From NCBI GenBank assembly GCA_937873175.1, contig CALMVT010000494.1:17555-81554 (forward strand): a DNA stretch of 64,000 bases. The letters run 5' to 3'. Both the position numbers and the translations under genes were made by a program. Source of the stretch: an uncultured Acetobacteraceae bacterium. Lineage in GTDB: Bacteria; Pseudomonadota; Alphaproteobacteria; Acetobacterales; Acetobacteraceae. The notes under the pieces were generated by a model, which was given only the letters and a program-made list of their open reading frames with translations, did no database searches and was not told where the DNA came from. Position 1 is the stretch's first letter. Each line of letters begins with the position of its first letter. Below are positions 50,903 to 61,461 of the stretch, piece after piece.

Positions 50903-50994
50903 GGTGCGTGTTCCTTCGATGAGTGGCGGGCGCGAGGAGGGCGGCCATGGGGTCCGGGCCGGCCTCCTGCGTCCTCGTTGCGATCACCCGCGCG

Positions 50995-51369
50995 TCACCC
51001 GTGCGGCCCGGTATTCGCCAGGGCGGCCCGGACCGGCCGGACTGCCTGCGCCGCACGCCCCGTCGGCCGGTTCTGCGCGTAGGCGGTTGTGCCCGCCGTG
51101 AAGCCCCGCGGCAGGGAGTTGGCCGTTTGGATACCGGCCTCGCTGCCCGTCGCCGCCACTAGGCCGCCGCCGGCCATCACGGGCGCCGCCGAGCGGTTGC
51201 GGAGATCAAGGTAAGCGTCCGAGCCGCGGTCGGTGTAGGACTGCGGGTTGCTGACGGTGACGCCGCGGGCGTGATAGGCGAACGGCTCGCCGGCGCCCTC
51301 GGATCCCGCATGGGCCGCAGCCGCGGTCAGGCTGAAGGCCGCTGCTGCGGCCAGAACGATGCACTTCAT
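50995..51369 (-). CDS. Small secreted hypothetical protein
   Basis: Signal peptide MKCIVLAAAAAFSLTAAAAHAGS; no family recognised. Confidence 0.55.
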   Translation of the reverse strand: MKCIVLAAAAAFSLTAAAAHAGSEGAGEPFAYHARGVTVSNPQSYTDRGSDAYLDLRNRSAAPVMAGGGLVAATGSEAGIQTANSLPRGFTAGTTAYAQNRPTGRAAQAVRPVRAALANTGPHG

Positions 51370-51572
51370 AATGAAACTTCTCCAATCGATGTGTGCCGGT
51401 GAACCGGGCTTTGTTGAGCCTGCGGGACCGTTTTCGTGGCGGGTAAACCACCAGAACCTGTTTGACGGCCTGCCGTGGAAACGGCCGGGGAAGGGAGCGT
51501 GGATTTGCAGGCGGGAACCGTGGTAATTCCAGTGTAGGCGGGAACGCCCTGACCGTTGCGCGGAGACTGTCC

Positions 51573-53174
51573 ATGCCCACGGTGCCGGCACGATTGCGCA
51601 TCAACGTGCTGGGCGGCTTGGCCGTGGTGCGCGACGGCGAGGCGGTGGCCCTGCCGCCGTCGCGGAAAACCCGTGCCCTGCTGGCGTTCCTGGTCCTGAC
51701 GCGCCGGCCGCAGCGCCGCGAGCGGCTGTGCGAGATGTTCTGGGAGCTGCCGGACGACCCACGCGGCGCGCTCCGCTGGTCGCTCAGCAAGCTGCGTCCG
51801 GTGGTCAGGCTGGACTGCCTGGTCGCCGACCGGGAACGGGTCGCCTTTGAGCACAACGAGGTCGTCGTGGATCTCGTGGCGTTACGGGACCGGTTCGAGC
51901 GTGGCGAGGAACCGTGGCCGCTGGACGAGCTGCGCGCGGCGGTGGCCGCCCTGCGCCAGCCGCTGCTCGCCGGGCTGGACCTGCCGAACCAGAACGCGTT
52001 CCAGGCCTGGCTCACCGCCGAGCGCGAGGAGGCCGCCCGGCTGCACCGCCGGCTGGTGTCCCGCCTCGCGCTTGCCGCCGGGCTGCCGCCCGACGAGCGC
52101 CTGCCGCTTGCCCGGGAATGGCATGGATGCGACCGGCTGAACCCGCAGGCGGCTGGGGCGTTGGCGCATGCGCTGGCCGTGCTCGGGCAGCGTGAGGAGG
52201 CCGCGCGGGTCACCGCCCGGTTCCGGGACGAGGCGGCCGAGGCGGGATTGCCGACCGCGCCGGCCGCCATGCCGCCCTTGGAGAACGGGCCGACGCCCGG
52301 CGGCGCCGGGCCATCGCCCACCGGGCGGCAACTGCTGCAGCGGCAGCGCATCCATTTCTGCACCGCGCCCGACGGCGTGCGCATCGCCTATGCCACCGTG
52401 GGCACCGGGCCGCCGATGGTGAAGGCGGCCAATTGGCTCAACCACCTGGAGCTCGACTGGGACAGCCCGATCTGGGCGCCGCTGTTCCGCGACCTGGCGC
52501 GCGACCATTGCTTCATCCGCTACGACGGGCGCGGCAACGGCCTGTCCGATTGGGAGGTCGCCGAGCTGAGCTTCGACGCCTTTGTGCGCGACCTGGAAAC
52601 GGTGGTGGACGCCACCGAACCCGGCCGTTTCCCGCTGCTCGGCATTTCGCAGGGCTGCGCGGTGGCGATCGAGTACGCCGTGCGGCACCCGGAGCGGGTG
52701 AGCCACCTGATCCTATGGGGCGGCTGCGCCGCCGGCTGGCGGGTGGACGGCGACGCCGAGCTGCGGGCCGAGCGCGAAGCGCACATTACTCTGGTGCGCC
52801 GGGGCTGGGGCCGCGTGGAACCGATCTACCGCCAGATCTTCTCGGCGACGTTCATGCCGGGCGCGACGCATGAGGAGCACGACTGGTTCAACGAGTTCCA
52901 GCGGCAGACGGTGTCGGCCGCCAACGCCGCCCGCTTCCTGGAGGTGTTCGCCGACATCGACGTGCGCCATCGGCTGGCGCAGGTTTGCGCGCCGACGCTG
53001 GTGATGCACGCGCGGGCCGACCGGCGGGTGCCCGTGCGCATCGGCGGGACCTTGGCCGCGGGGATCAAGGGCGCCGAGTTCGTGGCGCTGGAAAGCAACA
53101 ACCACATTCTGCTCGGCCGCGAGCCGGCCTCCGCCGAGTTCGTCGAGCAGGTGCGGCAGTTCCTGGCGGGGTGA
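51573..53174 (+). CDS. SARP/BTAD-like wHTH fused to alpha/beta hydrolase
   Basis: N-term LRINVLGGLAVVRDGEAVALPPSRKTRALLAFLVLTRRPQRRERLCEMFWE; C-term hydrolase with GISQG nucleophile elbow and NNH catalytic His region. Confidence 0.83.
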   Translation: MPTVPARLRINVLGGLAVVRDGEAVALPPSRKTRALLAFLVLTRRPQRRERLCEMFWELPDDPRGALRWSLSKLRPVVRLDCLVADRERVAFEHNEVVVDLVALRDRFERGEEPWPLDELRAAVAALRQPLLAGLDLPNQNAFQAWLTAEREEAARLHRRLVSRLALAAGLPPDERLPLAREWHGCDRLNPQAAGALAHALAVLGQREEAARVTARFRDEAAEAGLPTAPAAMPPLENGPTPGGAGPSPTGRQLLQRQRIHFCTAPDGVRIAYATVGTGPPMVKAANWLNHLELDWDSPIWAPLFRDLARDHCFIRYDGRGNGLSDWEVAELSFDAFVRDLETVVDATEPGRFPLLGISQGCAVAIEYAVRHPERVSHLILWGGCAAGWRVDGDAELRAEREAHITLVRRGWGRVEPIYRQIFSATFMPGATHEEHDWFNEFQRQTVSAANAARFLEVFADIDVRHRLAQVCAPTLVMHARADRRVPVRIGGTLAAGIKGAEFVALESNNHILLGREPASAEFVEQVRQFLAG

Positions 53175-53253
53175 CAGCCCGCGGCTGCCCTGCCATCCGA
53201 CGCCGCTTTTCATGGGACGCGCCCAAAATACCACGGAAAGTTCCGATGCAACC

Positions 53254-53727
53254 ATGCCGCCCTTCGGGACGCTGGACGCCGGATACTTTGCGAGGCTGCG
53301 CGTGCAGGTTGCCGACGTCATGACGGCCGACATCGAGTTCGTGGAGGCCGGCATGTCGATTGCCGAGGTGGCGGCCACCATGGGCGACCTCAGCGTCGGC
53401 GCCTTGCCGGTCGGCAGCGCGGATGACCTGCAGGGCATCATCACCGACCGGGACATCCTGTTCCGCGTCGTCGCCAAGGGGCTGAGCAACGCCGAGGTAA
53501 CGGCGGGCGAGGTCATGACGACCACCATCTTCTCCTGCCGGCAGGAGGACGCCATCACGACGGCGCTGGATCTCATGGGCGCGCGCAACATCCGCCGCCT
53601 TCCGGTGCTGGACGCCAACGGCCGCATGATCGGGCTGGTCACGCTGTCGGACCTGTCCCGCACCATGCTGCTGTCGAGCGGCGTGATCGCGCGGGCCGTG
53701 CAGGAACTTTCCGGGATGCGTGCCTGA
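53254..53727 (+). CDS. CBS-domain pair protein
   Basis: VADVMTADIEFVEAGMSIAEVAATM ... IITDRDILFRVV ... VMTTTIFSCRQEDAITTALDLMGARNIRRLPVLDANGRMIGLVTLSDL. Confidence 0.9.
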   Translation: MPPFGTLDAGYFARLRVQVADVMTADIEFVEAGMSIAEVAATMGDLSVGALPVGSADDLQGIITDRDILFRVVAKGLSNAEVTAGEVMTTTIFSCRQEDAITTALDLMGARNIRRLPVLDANGRMIGLVTLSDLSRTMLLSSGVIARAVQELSGMRA

Positions 53728-53738
53728 CCCGGTCAGGC
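53722..53738. terminator. Palindromic hairpin containing both convergent stop codons
   Basis: GCCTGAC-CCG-GTCAGGC, perfect 7-bp stem, 3-nt loop; TGA of the CBS gene and the reverse-strand TGA of the downstream gene both lie within it. Confidence 0.5.
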
Positions 53739-54308
53739 CGCCGGCGTGGCCCCGAACCCGAACTGGCTGTGCAGCCGCAGCAGCGTGTCCTGCGGCAGCT
53801 TGAGCCGGGTGGCGAGGTAGTTGAGGTAAGCGCGGTTCACCTCGTCGTGTTTGTCGGCCGCAGCCAAGGAGGCCGCGTAGAACAAGGAGGCGATATGCGG
53901 GTCCCGCACGCCCCGCAGCAGCACGTCCAGCGGCACGGGCCGCTTGATGGCGTCGGCGATGAAGCCGCGCGCTTCGGCCTGCAGGCCGAAGGACGACAGC
54001 GCGCCGCGGAGCTGCCGCTCCTTTGCCTCGTCGAACGGCCCGCTGGCGAGCACGGCGGCAACCGTGGCGCGGATCAGCAGCTCGGCCTGGCTTTCATCCA
54101 GGTGGCCAAAGGCGGTCGGCGGCGGCCCAAGCATCTGCTGGCGGTTGCGGAGATGGCTGAACATGACTTTGGCCGCGAGCACGTCCAGCGGCGCGTGGGC
54201 CAGTTCCGCATCCTGGGGGTCCGTGGAGGGCGGCGCGGCACCCGGGCGGGGGGCGCCGCCGAGGGGGACGCCGAGCCGGCGCAGCAGGCGCCGAACCCCC
54301 TGCATCAT
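53733..54308 (-). CDS. DUF533/TerB-like protein (YebE family)
   Basis: AELLIRATVAAVLASGPFDEAKERQLRGAL ... EVNRAYLNYLATRLKLPQDTLLRLHSQFG. Confidence 0.65.
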   Translation of the reverse strand: MMQGVRRLLRRLGVPLGGAPRPGAAPPSTDPQDAELAHAPLDVLAAKVMFSHLRNRQQMLGPPPTAFGHLDESQAELLIRATVAAVLASGPFDEAKERQLRGALSSFGLQAEARGFIADAIKRPVPLDVLLRGVRDPHIASLFYAASLAAADKHDEVNRAYLNYLATRLKLPQDTLLRLHSQFGFGATPAA

Positions 54309-56083
54309 GGCGCCGCCGCCGGGCCGGGCGGCCAGAACAGCAGGATCAACGGCACCCCGAGGACGAACACCAGGACCGTCAACGGCAGGCCGATGCGCCA
54401 GGCCTCACGCTCCCACTCCCCGTGGTCCGCCGCGGGCAGGGCCGGCGCCAGCGATTGCCGCAGGAAGTCGCAGGAGGCCCCAACCGCCACGGCCATCAGG
54501 AACGGGTCCACGCCCGCGTGCAGATGCGCCGCAAGGGCGGCGGCCAAGGGGCCCAAGATGAGCGCCGTCGTCACGCCGCCCACCGCCGGCGCGCATGCCA
54601 AGGCCAGGGCCAAGGTAAGCGCCACCGCGGCGGCAGGGGAGATCCCGCCTGCGAACGCCGTCAACCCTTCTGCTGCCGCCGCCGAGAACCCGGTGTCGCG
54701 CATCGCCGCGCTGATCGGCGCCAAGCCCGCGAGCAGCACCACCACCGACCAGTCCACGCTGGCATACAGCTCGTTCAGGCTCAGGTTCCGCAGCAGGACC
54801 AGCAGCAGCACCGCGCCCAGCAAGGCCAAGGCGACGGGCGCGGTCCCGGCCGCAGCCAGCGCCAGCGCGCATGCCACCAGCAGCGCCGGGGCGAGGGCCT
54901 GGCGCTGGCGTCCCAGTCGAAGCCGACGCTCCGCGAGCAGGAGGCAGCCGAACTCTCCCAAGGCCGCAGGCATGGCCGCAAGCTCGCCCTGCAGCACCAG
55001 CACGTCCCCGGCCCGCAGCTTGACCCGGTGCAGGCGCATGAGCGGGCGGCCCTCGCTCCGGCCGATGCCGAGCAGGCTGACCCGGTCGGCCAGCCCGCTT
55101 TCGCCGCAGGACCGGCCCACCAGGCGGGAGCCGGGCGTCACCACGGCTTCCACCACACCCACCCGTTCCGGGTCAATGGCCGCCCCGTTGCGCGTGCTGG
55201 CGATGCGCAGCCGCAGTTGCTCGATCAGCCGCTGCAGCATGTCCAGCCCACAGGACAGCACCAGAAGGTCTTCCGCCTCGACGACCAGGCCGGGGCGGGG
55301 CGTGAGCCTGCGGTAGTCCTCACGGACGACGGCGACGATTTGCACCGCTCCATGGCTTTGGTGTTCCAACTCGGCCACGCTGCGGCCCACGGCCGGAGAG
55401 CCTTGCGGGACATGGATCTCGCTGGTGTAGCCTTCGGGCCGGGCCGATGGCGCCGCCGCCGCCAGGTCGGCGCGCGGGCGCCGCAGCAGGCGCCAGGCGA
55501 AGGCGAGGAACGCCAGCCCGGCCAGCGCCACGATGCCGCCGACCGGGGCAAAAGCGAACAGGCCGTAGCCGGCGCCTGCCGCGTTTTCCCGCATTTCGGA
55601 GATCAGGATGTTGGGCAGGGTGCCGACCAGCGTGGCGGTTCCGCCAAGGGTCAGGGCGAAGCGGACCGGCACCACCGCGGGGGAAGGCCATTGCCGGGCA
55701 CGGCGCAGGACCTGCGACGGCACCGGCAGAAAGGCGCTGGCCGCGCCGTGGCTGTTCAGGACCGCGGCAACCGCCGCGGCCATGCCGCCCAGCACGGCCA
55801 CCTGCACCCCGGCGCGGTTCAGCAACGGTGCAAGCAGGCGCACCGGCGCCGCCAGAAGCCCGGAGTTCCGCACGCCCGCCGCCAGGATCAGCAGCGCCGG
55901 AAACGTGACGACGGCGGGATGGGAGAACCCGCTGAACACTTCCCCGGCCGGCACCAGGCCGGCGCCCGCAGCCGCGAGCAGCGCCAGCACCGCCACGGCG
56001 TCATGCCGCCAGCGCCGCCAAGCGAGCAGCGCCAGCATGACCACGACGATGACCGCAAGCATCAGTTGCGGCTGCGTCACCAC
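54305..56083 (-). CDS. SLC13/DASS-family permease with TrkA_C (RCK_C) domains
   Basis: LMLAVIVVVMLALLAWRRWRHDAVAVLALLAAAGAGLVPAGEVFSGFSHPAVVTFPALLILAAG; central region SEIHVPQGSPAVGRSVAELEHQSHGAVQIVAVVRE; start assigned to GTG by similarity, uncertain. Confidence 0.83.
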   Translation of the reverse strand: MVTQPQLMLAVIVVVMLALLAWRRWRHDAVAVLALLAAAGAGLVPAGEVFSGFSHPAVVTFPALLILAAGVRNSGLLAAPVRLLAPLLNRAGVQVAVLGGMAAAVAAVLNSHGAASAFLPVPSQVLRRARQWPSPAVVPVRFALTLGGTATLVGTLPNILISEMRENAAGAGYGLFAFAPVGGIVALAGLAFLAFAWRLLRRPRADLAAAAPSARPEGYTSEIHVPQGSPAVGRSVAELEHQSHGAVQIVAVVREDYRRLTPRPGLVVEAEDLLVLSCGLDMLQRLIEQLRLRIASTRNGAAIDPERVGVVEAVVTPGSRLVGRSCGESGLADRVSLLGIGRSEGRPLMRLHRVKLRAGDVLVLQGELAAMPAALGEFGCLLLAERRLRLGRQRQALAPALLVACALALAAAGTAPVALALLGAVLLLVLLRNLSLNELYASVDWSVVVLLAGLAPISAAMRDTGFSAAAAEGLTAFAGGISPAAAVALTLALALACAPAVGGVTTALILGPLAAALAAHLHAGVDPFLMAVAVGASCDFLRQSLAPALPAADHGEWEREAWRIGLPLTVLVFVLGVPLILLFWPPGPAAAP

Positions 56084-56206
56084 CGCGGCCTGAAGGGAGG
56101 GCGGCACCGCGCGGCCGGCTGCAACTTCGTCATGGCCATCCAAGTTATCGCGGCGTTGAGAGTTCCGCTGCCGAACTCGCCGCGCGACGCAACGGGAGCA
56201 GCCTAC

Positions 56207-57793
56207 ATGTCGCCAGTTGAAATCCTTGTTGGGCTGGCGGCGGCCTGCGTCGCCCTGGCGCTGGTGGCCCGTCACGCCAAGGTGCCCTCGGCGGTGGCCC
56301 TGGTGCTGGGCGGCATGGTGGTGGCGCTCATCCCCGGCATGCCGCAGGTGGACCTGGACCCGCACATCGCGCTTGCCTTGTTCCTGCCCCCGCTGCTGCA
56401 GGCCAGCGCCTACCGTACCGATTGGGAAGCGTTCCGCTTGGCGCTGCAGCCGATCCTGCTGCTGGCGCTGGGGGCTGTCCTGTTCACCACGGCGGCGATT
56501 GCCGTCACCGTCAGGATGCTCAACCCGGACCTGCCGTGGGCGGCGGCGGTTGCCTTGGGCGCCATTGTCGCCCCGCCGGACGCGGTGGCGGCCACCGCCG
56601 TGCTCAAGACCATGCGCCTGCCGCGCCGCCTGGTGACGATCCTGGAAGGCGAGAGCCTGCTGAACGACGCGTCCTCGCTTATCCTGTATCGCTTCGCCGT
56701 GGCGGCGACCGCCGCCGGCAGCGTCAGCTTCGCCGACGCCGGCGGGGCATTCGTGCTGTCGTCCGCGGGCGGGGCGGTGATCGGCTACGCCGTCGGGCGC
56801 TTGGTGATCTTCGCGGCGCGGACGCTCGACGACACCTTGCTGGAAATCGCGGCGATCGTGCTCGCCGGGTTCGCCAGCTACATCGCAGCCGAGCTGTTCC
56901 ACCTTTCGGGCGTGCTTGCCGCGGTGGCCTGCGGGCTGGTGATCGGCCGGGGGCAGCACGAGGTTCTTTCGGCGCGGACGCGGGTGGAAAGCACGGCCGT
57001 GTGGAACTTCCTGGAATTCATGCTGACCAGCCTGGTGTTCATCCTGATCGGGCTGCAGCTTCGCGACGTGCTGGAGCGGCTGGGCGCTTACAGCATCCTT
57101 GACTTGGTTCTGCAGGGCCTGGCCATGTCGGCCACGCTGATCCTGAGCCGCTTCGCCTGGGTGTTCGCGTCGTCCGGGCTGTCGCAGGTCCTGCCGCGTC
57201 GCTTCCACCTGGACGGCGCCGTGCTGCCAATCAGCCACCTTGTCGTGGTGTCCTGGGCGGGGATGCGCGGCGTGGTGAGCCTTGCCGCGTCCTTGGCGCT
57301 GCCGGTCGGCTTTCCCGGTCGCGACCTGATCATTTTCCTCGCGTTCTGCGCCATCCTGGTGACCCTGGTGCTGCAAGGGACGACGCTTGGCTGGGTCATC
57401 ACCCGGCTGCGCGTCGTTGCAGTGGCGGAGGAGGACGCGGCGAAATGGGAAGCCTCCGTGCGCCGCTCGGCGGCCGAGGCCGCGCTTGCGCTGGTGGAGC
57501 GCCGGCTGTTCCACGGACGCGTGCTGGGCATGCCCGACCAGGACATGCTGCGCGAGTTCCGGCGCCGCGCCGCCGATGCCCGGCAATTGGAAGCGGGGCC
57601 GGAACTGGCGATGCGCCGCCGCGCCGCGAAGCTGCGGCTGGAGCTGGAAGCCGTGCAGGCGGCCCGGCGCTCCGTGCTGGACCAGGCGCACACGCTGGAC
57701 ATCGAGCTGCTGCAGGCGATCGAGGAGGAGTTCGACTTCGAGGAAGGACGGCTGCACCGCTCGCTGGGGGAAGCGGAGCACGCCCGGGGGTGA
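56207..57793 (+). CDS. CPA1-type Na+/H+ antiporter (NhaP/YjcE-like)
   Basis: LGAIVAPPDAVAATAVLKTMRLPRRLVTILEGESLLNDASSLILYRFAV; SWAGMRGVVSLAASLALP. Confidence 0.9.
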   Translation: MSPVEILVGLAAACVALALVARHAKVPSAVALVLGGMVVALIPGMPQVDLDPHIALALFLPPLLQASAYRTDWEAFRLALQPILLLALGAVLFTTAAIAVTVRMLNPDLPWAAAVALGAIVAPPDAVAATAVLKTMRLPRRLVTILEGESLLNDASSLILYRFAVAATAAGSVSFADAGGAFVLSSAGGAVIGYAVGRLVIFAARTLDDTLLEIAAIVLAGFASYIAAELFHLSGVLAAVACGLVIGRGQHEVLSARTRVESTAVWNFLEFMLTSLVFILIGLQLRDVLERLGAYSILDLVLQGLAMSATLILSRFAWVFASSGLSQVLPRRFHLDGAVLPISHLVVVSWAGMRGVVSLAASLALPVGFPGRDLIIFLAFCAILVTLVLQGTTLGWVITRLRVVAVAEEDAAKWEASVRRSAAEAALALVERRLFHGRVLGMPDQDMLREFRRRAADARQLEAGPELAMRRRAAKLRLELEAVQAARRSVLDQAHTLDIELLQAIEEEFDFEEGRLHRSLGEAEHARG

Positions 57794-57963
57794 GCATCGT
57801 TTTGCGGAGCGTGTCCACGCGCAGCAGGCAAAATGATGCGCCTACCAAGAAACCCTAAGCAGCCGTCCGTGGCGCTAGCCATGGATGGCTCTTTATACGG
57901 ACGGCTTGGTCGAATGCCCGTCGTCCGTCGATGGACACCCGTTCTACGGCACGGGTCGCGTAG

Positions 57964-57980
57964 GATGGGTGAAACCCATC
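57964..57980. repeat. Short hairpin GATGGGT-GAA-ACCCATC
   Basis: Perfect 7-bp inverted repeat with 3-nt loop in the intergenic region; resembles dispersed GGATGGGTnnnACCCATCC-type palindromes seen in many bacterial genomes. Confidence 0.5.
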
Positions 57981-58045
57981 AGCAACCGCACACAGGTCGG
58001 CCAATCGCGCCGCCGGTACAGCCATCGTCGCCCGGCCAGCAGCCC

Positions 58046-58429
58046 TCAAGCCTTCGCCGGGGCCTGGCTGCCGGGCGCCAAGGCCTCGATCTGGGCCAGC
58101 AGCCGGGAAAAGTCGATCGGCTTGGGGTGGTAGTCGTCGCATCCCGCCGCCAGCGCCTTTTCGCGGTCGCCTGACATGGCGTGCGCCGTGAGCGCGATCA
58201 CCGGGATGCCGGCGGTGGCAGGCTCGGCCTTCAGCAAACGGGCGGCCGACCAGCCGTCCAGCACCGGCAGGTTCATATCCAGCAGAATGATCTCCGGCAT
58301 GTCTGCGCGGGCACGGTCAATCCCAGCCTGCCCGTCGGTCGCAACCGTCACCTCGTGGCCGCGGCGCGACAGCCGACGGGACAGAAAGTCCCAGATTTCC
58401 TCGTGGTCCTCGACCAGAAGCACGCGCAT
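58046..58429 (-). CDS. Single-domain response regulator (DivK-like)
   Basis: MRVLLVEDHEEIWDFLSRRLSRRG ... EIILLDMNLPVLDGW ... VIALTAHAMSGDREKALAAGCDDYHPKPIDF. Confidence 0.92.
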   Translation of the reverse strand: MRVLLVEDHEEIWDFLSRRLSRRGHEVTVATDGQAGIDRARADMPEIILLDMNLPVLDGWSAARLLKAEPATAGIPVIALTAHAMSGDREKALAAGCDDYHPKPIDFSRLLAQIEALAPGSQAPAKA

Positions 58430-58461
58430 GAACTCGATCTCCGCAAAGGGCTTGGCAGCAT

Positions 58462-61389
<2,928 letters not shown>

Positions 61390-61461
61390 TGAGCACCTTA
61401 ACCGAAGCGGATACTACGCCGGCCCTTGGGCCGCGTTCCTCAAGCCGCATGCTTGTCCCGG

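Noticed and set aside
54305-57781. 1158-aa minus-strand ORF as one protein
   Set aside because: N-terminal half is antisense to the antiporter and non-protein-like; the real SLC13 start is near 56083.
54422-57793. 1123-aa plus-strand ORF antisense to the SLC13 permease
   Set aside because: GC-rich antisense frame with Arg/Gln/His-rich low-complexity translation; only the C-terminal part from 56207 is a real protein (CPA1 antiporter).
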